Positions 53,996 to 62,819 of a stretch of DNA of 64,000 bases are shown here, in pieces. Position numbers and translations under genes: made by a program. The DNA is taken from contig NZ_CP121695.1 of NCBI RefSeq assembly GCF_029761915.1, forward strand, positions 3,067,501 through 3,131,500, written 5' to 3'. Within the stretch, counting starts at the first letter, position 1. The number at the start of each line of letters is the position of its first letter. The notes below the pieces were generated by a model that was not told where the DNA came from, searched no databases, and worked only from the letters and a program-made list of their open reading frames with translations. This DNA is from Bradyrhizobium sp. CB1650 (GTDB lineage Bacteria > Pseudomonadota > Alphaproteobacteria > Rhizobiales > Xanthobacteraceae).

Positions 53996-54217
53996 TTACC
54001 CGCCGACCAACCTGGGGAAGAAGACGGTTTCCCTCGCAGTCGGATCGAACGATAGGATGTGCGAGACCTGACCTGGACCCATCCGGACCGCCGCGGTGAA
54101 GCCGGCATTGATGAGCTCGTAGAACCGGTGCTCCGCTCTCGCCAGTTCTTGTGCGTCATCGGCATAGAAATGATGTCGGCTGTCGCCGCTGCGGTCCATC
54201 ACGATCTGGATTGCCAT
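53996..54217 (-). CDS. Small conserved hypothetical protein (73 aa)
   Basis: ATG at 54217 behind GAGGAGG. MAIQIVMDRSGDSRHHFYAD, ELARAEHRFYELINAGFTAA and FDPTARETVFFPRLVGG. Seems a compact globular protein; family unknown. First gene of a probable two-gene operon. Confidence 0.7.
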   Translation of the reverse strand: MAIQIVMDRSGDSRHHFYADDAQELARAEHRFYELINAGFTAAVRMGPGQVSHILSFDPTARETVFFPRLVGG

Positions 54218-54252
54218 GATCGTCCTCCTCGTTTTGCTGGTGGCCAAGGACC

Positions 54253-54504
54253 TCAATCGAGTATCCGGCCGAAGTCGCAGACTTTCAAGAGTTGGCTGTA
54301 ACGGTGAGGGGGCAGAGCCGAAGCAACGCCGCTGGATTCCGCGACCCGGACGACCTCAATTATCGGGCGAGGGAAGAGCGCGCGGGTCGACATCGTAAGC
54401 GCATCAGCCTCTCCCTGTGCGGCAGATAGGTCGGTTGCGTGCTCGATGCCACGAATGGTTAGTTCGCCAGAGCGCGAAACCGATGCGCCCAATCGAGGCG
54501 TCAC
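54253..54504 (-). CDS. Possible small protein (83 aa)
   Basis: GTG start at 54504 without a convincing ribosome site. The sequence (SRSGELTIRGIEHATDLSAA, HRYSQLLKVCDFGRILD) is not recognised. Ends 36 bp before the operon downstream. Doubtful. Confidence 0.35.
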   Translation of the reverse strand: MTPRLGASVSRSGELTIRGIEHATDLSAAQGEADALTMSTRALFPRPIIEVVRVAESSGVASALPPHRYSQLLKVCDFGRILD

Positions 54505-54895
54505 GAAAGCGAAACGCAGGTGCGGTTGCCGGGACTATAGAAGCCACGGGCATTAGGGATTCGGCCGGGCTGTTCCATTTGCAATCGGGTTGACCGTGCA
54601 GGCCCGAGCGCCTCGATCGGCTTGCGAGACCATCTCTCCGGCAGTGCGTAGCGGCCAGGGGACGCGCCCGACGACTAAGCGCGTCTCAAGTCAGGCGGCG
54701 GGGTTCAGGAACGAAGCTGCACGGCACCAGTTGGTGCCGAACAGCTCGAGGTGCCGATGAGATTTGCCGTCACGCGTGCCGCACTTCCGCACCGGCCCAT
54801 CGAGGTCTCGGCCGCGACCTTCTTCGTGGTCTGCGCCTCGCTCGTCATCCTGTGCGCCACGTCGCGCAGCGCCGCGGGAGACTGAGGCTGCCTCG
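54505..54895. other. Intergenic region
   Basis: 391 bp. A minus-strand open stretch ending at 54691 (KSHRHLELFGTNWCRAASF) looks protein-like but has no supported start. Confidence 0.4.
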
Positions 54896-55902
54896 ATGCG
54901 CATCGCCCAAATCGCGCCGTTGGCCGAAAGCGTTCCCGCCAAGTTCCATGGCGGCACCGAGAGGGTCGTTGCCTGGCTTATCGACGAGCTCGTCGAGCTC
55001 GGACACGACGCCATGCTGATTGCGAGCGGCGATTCGAGAACGCGAGGAAAACTCCATGCGGTCTGGCCGCGTGCGCTGCGTCTGGGCCGGCCGCGTACGG
55101 ACCCGAGCGTTGCCTGCACGGTGCTACTGGAAGCGGTGGCACGGCGAGCCGCCGAGTTCGATGTGATCCACGCTCACATCGACTGGCTGCACCTGCCGGT
55201 GCTGACGCGCTTGGGCATTCCATTCCTCACCACGAAGCATGGCCGGCTGGACTTACCGGGCATTTCCAAGACGGCCATCTCGATCTCAGTTAACCAGCGT
55301 GCCCCACTGAAGACAGCCAACTGGTGCGGGACCGTGCATCATGGACTGCCGACGGGCCTATTTCGGCCGTCCTACGAACAGGGCTCGTGTTTGGCTTTCC
55401 TGGGACGTCTGACGGCCGACAAGGGGCCGGAGGACGCGATCCGGATCGCACGGGCCGCGGGCATGCCGTTGCGCATCGCAGCGAAGGTGCCGCGAAGCGA
55501 GACGGCGTACTACAAGAAATGTCTGGAGCCGCAGATAGACGGCACGCAGGTCCAGCTCATCGGCGAGGTCGATGAGCATGGGAAGCAGCCGTTTCTGTCC
55601 GGCGCTGCGGCCCTGCTGTTTCCGATCAACTGGCCCGAGCTGTTCGGCTTGGTGATGATCGAAGCGATGGCTTGTGGCACTCCAGTCATCGCCCACCGGG
55701 CCGGGTCGGTGCCGGAGGTCATCGATGAAGAGTGACCGGGTTCATAGTCGAGAACGAAGCGAAGGCGGTCCAGGCGGTGAAAAACTTGCCACGGTTAGAC
55801 CGGCACAAGGTCCGAGCGCGGTTCGAGGAGCGCTTCACGTCGGACCGGATGGCACGGGCCTACGTGACTCATTACCGACCCGCGTCTCCGCTCGTCCCGT
55901 GA
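54896..55902 (+). pseudogene. GT4-type glycosyltransferase, C-terminal frameshift
   Basis: ATG at 54896 (GAGG upstream) starts MRIAQIAPLAESVPAKFHGG, the GT4 glycine loop. Next come VIHAHIDWLHLPVL, LAFLGRLTADKGPEDAIRIA and the catalytic E-x7-E-like segment FPINWPELFGLVMIEAMACG. At the end the frame hits TGA at 55735 after VIDEE. One base later the expected VTGFIVENEAKAVQAV and ARFEERFTSDRMARAYV continue to a TGA at 55902. One missing base truncates the last ~55 residues. The enzyme may still fold partly. Confidence 0.82.
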
Positions 55903-55918
55903 TAAATGGGAGGATTGC

Positions 55919-56353
55919 ATGCGCCATCAGCAAAGCGAACGGCACCCGAGGCGGCTGTTCGCATCCATCGCAAACAAGGCCTCACAGGCGGCCGGCCGTG
56001 CATCGACCTTCGTCCTGGCCTGCGCGGTGATCGTGATCTGGGCCGTTACGGGACCTCTGTTCGGGTTTTCGGATACGTGGCAGCTCGTCATCAATACCGG
56101 GACAACCATCGTCACATTTCTGATGGTCTTCCTGATACAGAACTCGCAGAATCGCGACAGCGCAGCGATCCAGGTCAAGCTGGATGAACTCATCCGAACC
56201 GGCACCGTTCAGAATTCCTTCATCGGCATCGAGCATCTCTCGGCCGACGAATTAGAGGAATTGCGCGCGCGGTGCGAGGTTCGGGCCAAAACTGTCGCAG
56301 CCGAGAGAAGAGGGGTCGCCAAAGGCCGTGCACGCAAATCCGACGATTGCTAG
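55919..56353 (+). CDS. Low-affinity iron permease-like membrane protein
   Basis: 144 aa behind GGGAGG. Two membrane helices (FVLACAVIVIWAVTGPLFGF and VINTGTTIVTFLMVFLIQNSQ) with the family-typical QNSQNRD and KLDELIRT that follow. Resembles bacterial small homologues of the Fet4 low-affinity iron permease; transport has not been shown for them. It starts 16 bp after the glycosyltransferase. Confidence 0.75.
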   Translation: MRHQQSERHPRRLFASIANKASQAAGRASTFVLACAVIVIWAVTGPLFGFSDTWQLVINTGTTIVTFLMVFLIQNSQNRDSAAIQVKLDELIRTGTVQNSFIGIEHLSADELEELRARCEVRAKTVAAERRGVAKGRARKSDDC

Positions 56354-56495
56354 GAGAGTGCGGCCATGATTTCGGTGGGGAGAGCGCTTCCTAGGCCGTT
56401 GACGATTGGCAGGGCCCAGTCGTTCGGTGGAGGCGGGACAACGGCAAGGTAGCTGTCGTTCTTCCAACTAGGGTGCTTCGGTCGGGGCTCTTTCA

Positions 56496-56720
56496 TTAGA
56501 GCGCGCTGAGATCATCCGGCACGTCGCCAAACTTCCGGATCAGCTTGCGTCGCCGAATTCGCCGGTGGCCGGATCTCCCGTGCGGCTGAACGCGACCGCG
56601 CCCGCGCAGCCGGGTTTTCGCGAGAGCGCCTGGCTCGCATGTCGCGGCGTTGGCGCTCAGGCACTCGACCGCCTCGCCAGCCGCGACCCCGTCATCGGCG
56701 AGGACGAATGGCAGCGCCAC
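56496..56720 (-). pseudogene. Frameshifted copy of the small family at 60683-60976
   Basis: Starts VALPFVLADDGVAAGEAVECLSANAA (GTG, no ATG) and ends KLIRKFGDVPDDLSAL, both close to the protein at 60683-60976. The middle (SRKPGCAGAVAFSRTGDPA, then TGEFGD) lies in another frame because of two indels. Non-functional copy. Confidence 0.6.
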
Positions 56721-57166
56721 GTAGTAGGTGGCCGCCCAGAACTACATCGGCACCCACGTGGAAGGTCCTGCTTCCATTCGGCTTGTTTCGACGCGGAGTT
56801 GCGAGATTTAACAAGCGCCTGCTGAGGAACAGGTCCGAATTCCGGCGTTCAGCCCGAGCAGGAACGCCTGCGCCCTTGAAGAAGGAATCAATTCGGAGGA
56901 CGACGCCATAGAGGCCGGAATGGCGGACCGCTCTCCCGAATCGATCGCTACCCGAATTCTGTCACCTGCAGGTCAAGGGGGCGGTGCTGACGCCGGCGGG
57001 GCTGAAGACCGACAGGGCGGAGCTCGCTGCTGTCATCGACCGATCTAGAGGAAGATCGGCGCCAAGGACCTGATGCCCGAGCACGACCCGGCGCTTGAGG
57101 AGGGGGCGCATGATCCGGAGAGAAAAAGCTCCGGTCGTCGGGCGTCGGGATGGGCTCGGATTCCGA
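56721..57166. other. Intergenic region, nothing recognised
   Basis: About 450 bp with short protein-like scraps (for example VKGAVLTPAGLKTDRAELA on the plus strand near 56970) but no gene. Confidence 0.4.
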
Positions 57167-57271
57167 GAGAGGCCGCCGCCTTTGGCTATCCTCGCGAGCG
57201 CTAGGTCTGAATAGCGGGGACCTTTGGCTATCCGCGACAGGCGCCGTAGTTCAACGGCGGGCGACGGTCTC
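57167..57271. repeat. Dispersed inverted-repeat element, copy C (105 bp)
   Basis: Begins GAGAGGCCGCCGCC and ends GGCGGGCGACGGTCTC, with two internal CCTTTGGCTATC words. Related to copies at 42722-42830 and 44499-44616. Confidence 0.7.
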
Positions 57272-57489
57272 TGGGGTTCAATGGGGGACGACGATTGTCG
57301 TTCCTCCGAAGTTGGGGCCTCTAGGGATGCCGCCCGGTCTGCCTTCCGGCGAGCAGGCAGGTGGCCCGGCCGCCATTCCGCGGTGCGCAGGAACCTCGGG
57401 ATCTCTGCCCGCCCTTACGACGCCCGGCGCTGCGACCGCGTCATCCGGTCCGGCCGATCGATCGAGACCGAGAGACGCCACCCCGGTCA

Positions 57490-57514
57490 GGAACGGTGAC
57501 ATCGTCGTGCGGTT
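57490..57514 (+). promoter_or_regulatory. EcfG-type promoter
   Basis: GGAAC (57490-57494), 16-bp spacer, GGTT (57511-57514), 31 bp upstream of the PRC-barrel gene. Confidence 0.6.
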
Positions 57515-57545
57515 GATTTCTGAAGACAACACCCAGGAGGTCGAC

Positions 57546-57908
57546 ATGGCCGTGGAAGATCGCGAGACCTTCAGTCTCATCGGAAGCGACAAGGTCGAGG
57601 GAACGAACGTGTACGGGGCCGACGGCGAAAAGGTCGGCTACATCGAGCGCGTCATGATCGACAAGGTCAGCGGCAAGGTGTCGTACGCGGTGCTCAGCTT
57701 CGGGGGCTTGCTCGGCATCGGCGACGATCACTATCCGCTGCCCTGGCAGGCGCTGAAATACGACACCAATCTCGGCGGCTACGTCACCGGCATCACCCAA
57801 GACCAGCTCCGCGGCGCCCCCAAATACGCCGACGAGAGCAGCTGGAATTGGAGCGACCCCGCGACCACGCGCTCCGTGAACGCCTATTACGGCGTGCCGG
57901 TGGCGTGA
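57546..57908 (+). CDS. PRC-barrel domain protein
   Basis: 120 aa from the ATG at 57546 behind AGGAGG. The PRC-barrel is GTNVYGADGEKVGYIERVMI, then GKVSYAVLSFGGLLGIGDDHYPLPWQ. Family members without other domains are common stress-induced cytoplasmic proteins in rhizobia. An EcfG-type promoter lies 31 bp upstream. A broken response regulator follows 9 bp downstream. Confidence 0.85.
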   Translation: MAVEDRETFSLIGSDKVEGTNVYGADGEKVGYIERVMIDKVSGKVSYAVLSFGGLLGIGDDHYPLPWQALKYDTNLGGYVTGITQDQLRGAPKYADESSWNWSDPATTRSVNAYYGVPVA

Positions 57909-57917
57909 GGCTTGAAA

Positions 57918-58272
57918 GTGGATAATGCCCTTCGTGTTCTGGTCGTGGAGGATGAAGCGCTGATCGGCAGCTTCATCGAGGACGCCTTGCTCGACGGCGG
58001 TTTCGAGGCCTACCTTTCGCGACGGCCGGGAGGGGTGTCGGGTGCTGCTCACGGACATCAACCTGGGTGATGGCATCAGTGGATGAGAGCTGGCGCGGCA
58101 GATCAGGGAAATCACGCCAGACTTTCCCGTGCTCTACATGACGAGCGCCAGCGCGCCGGACTGGGAATCGCAGGGCGTCGACGGCAGTGTCCTGATCGAG
58201 AAGCCCTTTGCGCCGGCGCAATTGGCCGCCGCCGTCTCGCAGCTGCTCGGTGGCGCGACATCGCCGGGTTGA
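57918..58272 (+). pseudogene. Broken single-domain response regulator
   Basis: GTG at 57918 starts VDNALRVLVVEDEALIGSFIE. After FEAYL the frame shifts near 58010; the receiver continues as VLLTDINLGDGISG, then a TGA stands where Trp is expected (58084), then ELARQIREITPDFPVLYMTSA and VLIEKPFAPAQLAAAV to the stop. One frameshift and one nonsense codon. It follows the PRC-barrel gene directly. Confidence 0.78.
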
Positions 58273-58323
58273 CGGGGGATAGTCTGGAAACCGCGCTTCG
58301 CAGGGCGAAAGCGGGGCGCGGTG

Positions 58324-58524
58324 TCAGGCTTCGCCGGAGCCGGAGAAGAGAACCGTCGGCGGGGTTGCGCGCGGGGGCGGCGAGGGTCGCCCGTAGCTCG
58401 ATCCCGGTCTGCTCTTGAGATCATATCTTTGGGCCAGATCGAGAAGCCGCCGCCTGGTGAACGGGTCGGCCTTCTCCGCCAGATCGCGTGCCCGCTGCGC
58501 GAAGCCACTATAGAACTCTTCCAT
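58324..58524 (-). CDS. Small conserved hypothetical protein (66 aa)
   Basis: ATG at 58524 behind GGGGTGG. MEEFYSGFAQRARDLAEKAD, PFTRRRLLDLAQRYD, then a proline-rich tail. Resembles a rhizobial family of short helical proteins. Convergent with the response-regulator remnant. Confidence 0.65.
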   Translation of the reverse strand: MEEFYSGFAQRARDLAEKADPFTRRRLLDLAQRYDLKSRPGSSYGRPSPPPRATPPTVLFSGSGEA

Positions 58525-58643
58525 GACGCCACCCCACAACATCACCGAATGCCGATCTTCGATGGTCGGCGAGGCTCACGTCAAGAGATCGCTTGTGCCC
58601 GCCTCGCAAACGGCACTACGCTGACCGAGGCGGGGGAAGCCAA

Positions 58644-58826
58644 ATGTCGCTGCTACATCCAATCCGGAAGCCGTGCCCGCACTGTGGGCGGCCGATGAAG
58701 CTTGTCGGCGACGAGGCTGCCAGAGGCGAGGAGCGCTACGTCTGCCCCGATTGCGACGACGATCCGCTGCACGATCCCGCCGCCCGGAAGTGGGTGGAAG
58801 GCCCGCTGCGGCCGCCGGCGAAATAG
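58644..58826 (+). CDS. Small zinc-ribbon protein (60 aa)
   Basis: ATG at 58644 behind GGGGGAAG. Two CxxC pairs, KPCPHCGRPMKL and RYVCPDCDDDPL, predict a zinc ribbon. The end WVEGPLRPPAK is typical of short rhizobial proteins. Function unknown. Confidence 0.7.
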   Translation: MSLLHPIRKPCPHCGRPMKLVGDEAARGEERYVCPDCDDDPLHDPAARKWVEGPLRPPAK

Positions 58827-58936
58827 CGACCCGGGAAAAATCGGCCCGGCCCCGGTCCGGGCCTCGCAGAGCCAGGACTGGTAAGTTCGTCGTGGGCGCA
58901 CCAACTCGTTTGTAGATGCCAAACGTGGGAGGCGCG

Positions 58937-59104
58937 ATGTCGACGGGCGCAAAGCTGCTCGCGCGGAAGCAGGTGCTGCTCGAGCGACTGGAAAGCGGTC
59001 CTGGTCCGAACGAGCGGGAGGAAATCCAGGCGCTGCTCACCCAGATCGAGACGGCGCTGAACCTGCTCGAGCGGAGAGATGCGGCCGGTTCAAGCGACGA
59101 ATGA
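58937..59104 (+). CDS. Small helical protein (55 aa)
   Basis: ATG at 58937 behind GGGAGG. Two leucine-rich amphipathic helices (LLARKQVLLERLESG and REEIQALLTQIETALNLLER) predict a helical hairpin or dimer. Unknown family. Confidence 0.6.
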   Translation: MSTGAKLLARKQVLLERLESGPGPNEREEIQALLTQIETALNLLERRDAAGSSDE

Positions 59105-59120
59105 TCCGAGTTCGTATCGG

Positions 59121-59150
59121 TCACAGCGCGCTCAGGTCGTCCGGTACTTC
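59121..59150 (-). pseudogene. Last codons of the DxLSAL family (remnant)
   Basis: Minus strand reads EVPDDLSAL and a stop, the same end as the proteins at 56496-56720 and 60683-60976. No more of the gene is present. Confidence 0.45.
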
Positions 59151-59511
59151 CTTCGATCGCACGTTGCCGGTGCAGGCCCCGGGTGACGTTGGCGTCAGCT
59201 GGTAAGGCGCATCCATGACGTAGGGGCGCCGAAGCCGCTTATGGTAGTTGGATCATGCGGCTGCGGATGCGGTCGAGAAACCGATCGCTGGCTGTGGATT
59301 TCGGATGGACATCGGCCGGCGGTCGTCATTTCAATCGCCGTCTCGGTCGCTTCGGTTTCGGCGCGGCCCATAAGGTGGGACGACCTACCGCATCCCACAG
59401 ACAGGCGCGTCGGTCGCCTTCCCTTCTTCGACGAGACGGCGAGGCGGGGTCGATCAAAAGGCGTTGGCAGAGTCACTCGCGCCTAGCGACGAAGAGGATC
59501 GACGTTATCCC
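59151..59511. other. Intergenic region, nothing recognised
   Basis: 361 bp. Open frames on both strands lack ribosome sites and recognisable content. Confidence 0.4.
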
Positions 59512-60162
59512 TCAGGCCGACTTGTGCAGACGGCGATGCTGAGGGAAATACCATCGCATGACTTCTCGCAGGTTGTCGGAATCTCCCCGCGCCCAGTTGC
59601 GCATGATCTCGCAGCCGAAGGAGATCGCCGTGATGGGTCTTGCCCCGGCCTGAATCATTCGGTCGAACGCGCGCTCGTGCGCGGCCGGCGAAATGCCGCC
59701 GACGGCGTCGGCCACCGGATAGACCTCGTAGCCTTCCGCCAGCATGTCGAGGGTGGGAAAGGCCAGGCAGACCTCGGTCCAAAGTGCGCCGATAACCACC
59801 TTGCGCCGCCCCGTGTCCTGGACCGCCTTGCGGAAGTCATCGTCCTGCCACGCGTTGACGCCGGTGCGGTCGATTTCTTGCACTCCCGGCAGAGCCTCGC
59901 GGATCGCGGGAATCGTGCCCTCGTTCACTCCCATGTCGACCGCCACGGTCGAGAGCACCACGGGGATATTGTAGGCCTGAGCGAGTTTGCACAGCGCGAC
60001 CGCATTGAGGGTGATCTCCTCGCGGGAGGATGAAGTCACGCTGGAATACTGCTCGGGCTGGTAGTCGATCAGGACCAGAACGCAGTTTTGGGGGGTCAGA
60101 AGCTGATCGGTCTTCGGATCGCGGACAGGTTCGGGCTGGGTCTTTGCCACGTTGTTCCTCAT
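59512..60162 (-). CDS. Isochorismatase-family hydrolase (YcaC-like)
   Basis: 216 aa. Catalytic triad candidates are Asp33 in LVLIDYQPEQY, Lys in GRRKVVIGALWTE and Cys in TEVCLAFPTL. The cis-peptide region preceding the Cys is present. YcaC-like members act as amidohydrolases of unknown substrate. Stands alone; no strong ribosome site is visible before the ATG at 60162. Confidence 0.85.
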   Translation of the reverse strand: MRNNVAKTQPEPVRDPKTDQLLTPQNCVLVLIDYQPEQYSSVTSSSREEITLNAVALCKLAQAYNIPVVLSTVAVDMGVNEGTIPAIREALPGVQEIDRTGVNAWQDDDFRKAVQDTGRRKVVIGALWTEVCLAFPTLDMLAEGYEVYPVADAVGGISPAAHERAFDRMIQAGARPITAISFGCEIMRNWARGDSDNLREVMRWYFPQHRRLHKSA

Positions 60163-60441
60163 TCGAGTTTGAAGTGAAATGGTCGTTGTTGATGATCCAG
60201 ACCTATATCAGAAAGATCTGGCGGCTGCGCGAGCCCGGGCGTCTGCCACCGCGACGACCGAGGACCACTTTCAAGGGACGGCTCGAGCATAGGAACGGCC
60301 GCGACGCGGAGGAGTTGATTGCATAGGCTGCGGATCTTGCGCGGCCTGCGTGGCTCCGCCCCCCAAGCCCCCAAAAGCCCCCCAAGGCGGGGCTGCGCTC
60401 GGTCCTCATCGAATGGGGCGCGCAGAAAGAGCCGAACACGC

Positions 60442-60663
60442 TTGAAGAAGCCGGCAAAAACGCGCGAAGAGCTTGAGTCCGCGATCAGGTTGGAGATGGA
60501 AGACATCTGCGAATGGCCTACGGGCATGGCCATCTCCGTAGCGCCCCACGAAGACTCATGGAAAGTCGTGATCATGACGGACGGTCCGCAAGATGCGGAT
60601 CGATGCGACATGATCGAGACAATTGCCGAGAGACTGCGCGGCCAGTTCGACTTGAAAAGCTAG
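60442..60663 (+). CDS. Small conserved hypothetical protein
   Basis: About 73 aa from a TTG at 60442; the frame is open further upstream but the added residues look random. LKKPAKTREELESAIRLEME, DICEWPTGMAISVAPHEDSW, KVVIMTDGPQDADRCDMIE and IAERLRGQFDLKS form a compact alpha/beta pattern. I recall similar short proteins in Bradyrhizobium. Start uncertain. Confidence 0.6.
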   Translation: MKKPAKTREELESAIRLEMEDICEWPTGMAISVAPHEDSWKVVIMTDGPQDADRCDMIETIAERLRGQFDLKS

Positions 60664-60682
60664 ATCTTGGTAGGTCGAAGCT

Positions 60683-60976
60683 TCACAGCGCGCTCAGGTT
60701 GTCGGGCACGTCACCGAACTTCCGGATCAGCTTGGCGTCGCCGAAGTCGCCGCTGGACGGGTCCCCGGTCCGGGAGAACGCGACGGCGCCGGTGTTGCCG
60801 GGCTTCCGGGACAACGCCTCGGCCCGCATGACCGCGGCATTGGCGCTCACGCATTCCGTCGCCTCGCCGGCGGCCACGCCGTCGTCGGAGAAAACGAACG
60901 GTAGAGCGGCAGGCCTTTCATCATGATCAGGAGGGCCGTGAGCGCGCCGATCACGCGGCCGGTTCGATGTCCACAC
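60683..60976 (-). CDS. Small conserved protein of the DxLSAL family
   Basis: Body ALPFVFSDDGVAAGEATECV, SANAAVMRAEALSRKPGNTG, AVAFSRTGDPSSGDFGDAK and IRKFGDVPDNLSAL. The only ATG in frame is at 60976, some 25 codons before the conserved start; the true start may be nearer 60905. A frameshifted paralogue is at 56496-56720 and an end remnant at 59121-59150. Function unknown. Confidence 0.6.
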   Translation of the reverse strand: MWTSNRPRDRRAHGPPDHDERPAALPFVFSDDGVAAGEATECVSANAAVMRAEALSRKPGNTGAVAFSRTGDPSSGDFGDAKLIRKFGDVPDNLSAL

Positions 60977-61105
60977 ATGGCCCCTTTGGGACCTCTGGTG
61001 AGGTCCGGTATCGCGCCGCTATCAGGGCACGGCGGACCTCATACGCCCCTGATCTGCGGCGCGGAGTTTATGAGTCCACGCCCTTCTGTAATGGGCCCGA
61101 TGATG

Positions 61106-62106
61106 TCAAGCCTCCCGAGTGAACGTCACGCCGCCGAGCTCATGCTTCTGTCCGTGGTCAACGCCTGGCCGCCACATCATGCTGTCAGAGGGAGCGGTGA
61201 GCCCATCACGCACGGTTGCCAGCACAGCCTTGTGTAGCTTCTTGCCGGCGATCGGCATCAGCATCTCCTTCTGGCCGGCCGACGCCTTCCGCGGCTTCTT
61301 GGCCGACTTCTTCGGAGCCTTTGCCTCTGCCTCCTCACCGCCGACGCTCCGGCGCAGCGCCTCCATCAGGTCGACGACGTTGCCCGCGGCGGGCTTCTCC
61401 TTAGGCGTGATCGGCTTGCCGATACGCTTGCTGTTGATCAGGTCGATCAGCGCGGTTTCGTAGCGGTCCTCGAACTTGTCGGGCTCGAACCGTCCCGCCT
61501 TCTGGTTGACGATGTGCTAGGCGAGATCGAGCATGTCCTTCGTCAGCTTCACCTGCTGGATGTCCTCGAATACTCCTGCTCGCTGCGAACTTCGTACGGG
61601 TAGCGCAGCAGCGTGCCGACCAGGCCCTTGTCCAGCGGCTCGAGCGCGATGATGTGCTCGCGGTTGGTCAGCACCACGCGGCCGATGGCGACCTTGTCCA
61701 TCTCGCGGATGGTCTCGCGGATGACCGCGAAGGCGTCGTGGCCGACCTTGCCGTCGGGCCGCAGATAGTAAGGCCTGATCAAGTAGCGCGGGTCGATGTC
61801 CGTCTTGTCGACGAACTCGTCGATCTCGATGGTGCGGGTGGATTCCAGCGCGAGTTCATCGAACTCCTCCTTCGTGACCTCGATGAACTGGTCCTTGTCG
61901 AGCATGTAGCCCTTAATGATGTCCTCGTTGGGGACCTCGTCGCCGGTGTCGGAGTCGACCTTCAGATACCTGATGCGGTGACCGGTCTGCCGATTGAGTT
62001 GGTTGAATGACACCTTCTCGCTCTCGGATGTCGTCGGGTACAGCGCCACAGGACAGGTGACGAGCGAGAGACGCAAAAAACCCTTCCAATTGGCTCGGGG
62101 GGCCAT
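61106..62106 (-). pseudogene. ku: Broken Ku protein (bacterial NHEJ)
   Basis: ATG at 62106 (GGAG upstream) starts MAPRANWKGFLRLSLVTCPV. The Ku core reads VSFNQLNRQTGHRIRYLKVD through DIDPRYLIRPYYLRPDGK to LRYPYEVRSEQEY, where the frame shifts near 61560. The next frame continues DIQQVKLTKDMLDLA, meets an in-frame TAG at 61516, then goes on HIVNQKAGRF, DLINSKRIGKPI and a lysine-rich tail to 61106. One frameshift and one nonsense codon remove the C-terminal region. No ligD is in the window. Confidence 0.85.
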
Positions 62107-62279
62107 ACGCAAAACTCCGGGATACGAAGCGGCCTGGACTCAAGACGAACGAGCGTGGCCGGTTCCGACATCCCGGCCGCCACCCCCGAGATTCATCCGC
62201 TGTCGGCGGGAGCGCCATGGGAATTCGGGAGAGGGTCCTTGACTCCTCGGAACGAAGCGGGAACACAATCGGATAATAG

Positions 62280-62504
62280 CCGCTCCCGACCAAGGCCGAT
62301 CCTGCCGTCCAGAAGCTCGACGCGGCCGCCGACCAGGCGATCGCGGCTTGCGGCGGCGACGCCCCGGAAGCCGTTAAGGCGCTCATCGTGGCCAACGACT
62401 TTCTCGAAACCCAGCTCGAGGGGCTCCGGAAGAAGGTGTCGACAGGCTACGCCCGGGGGCGGCTCCCGGAGGCGCGAGGACAGAAAGGTGAGCCAGATGA
62501 CTGA
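62280..62504 (+). CDS. Small protein reading without a start codon
   Basis: Open from just after a TAG at 62277 to the TGA at 62504. KADPAVQKLDAAADQAIAAC, GGDAPEAVKALIVANDFLET and QLEGLRKKVSTGYARGR look like a real helical protein, but no ATG, GTG or TTG lies at its beginning. Probably a 5'-damaged gene. The next gene starts inside its end. Confidence 0.4.
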   Translation, partial: PLPTKADPAVQKLDAAADQAIAACGGDAPEAVKALIVANDFLETQLEGLRKKVSTGYARGRLPEARGQKGEPDD

Positions 62505-62613
62505 CGTGACCTATTACGTCGCTCGCCTATCAAAAGGACAGCAGGGTGCGATGGACCAGATCGTCTGCAGTGCGACGATCACGCTGCCGCGTAACGACAT
62601 CCGCCCGCCATAG
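62497..62613 (+). CDS. Short protein (38 aa)
   Basis: ATG at 62497 behind AAGGTGAG, overlapping the previous reading. MTDVTYYVARLSKGQQGAMD then VCSATITLPRN. Too short to classify. Confidence 0.4.
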   Translation: MTDVTYYVARLSKGQQGAMDQIVCSATITLPRNDIRPP

Positions 62614-62758
62614 AGGGCGGCGACGCGCTGAGGAGGCCGACGGGGTGGCCTCAATCGTCATCCTGCCGAGGGAGCGGCGGGTCCGAGTATTTGGATCCTA
62701 AAACCTCGGCATGAGAATCAACTAGGCACCAAGCCGGACCTAAACTTTCTAGAGCATC

Positions 62759-62783
62759 GGAACGAAGGCTCTCTGAGGCGGTT
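62759..62783 (+). promoter_or_regulatory. EcfG-type promoter
   Basis: GGAAC (62759-62763), 16-bp spacer, GGTT (62780-62783), 36 bp upstream of the ATG at 62820. Confidence 0.65.
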
Positions 62784-62819
62784 TAGCGCGAATGATGCGT
62801 CGCTTCAGAGGAGCTGAGC

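Noticed and set aside
56827..56850. GGAAC followed by CGTT near 56827
   Set aside because: Spacer is 15 bp and no gene start follows; not counted as an EcfG promoter.
60290..60320. GGAAC with AGTT near 60294
   Set aside because: The -10 base is A instead of C or G and the nearest supported start is over 100 bp away.
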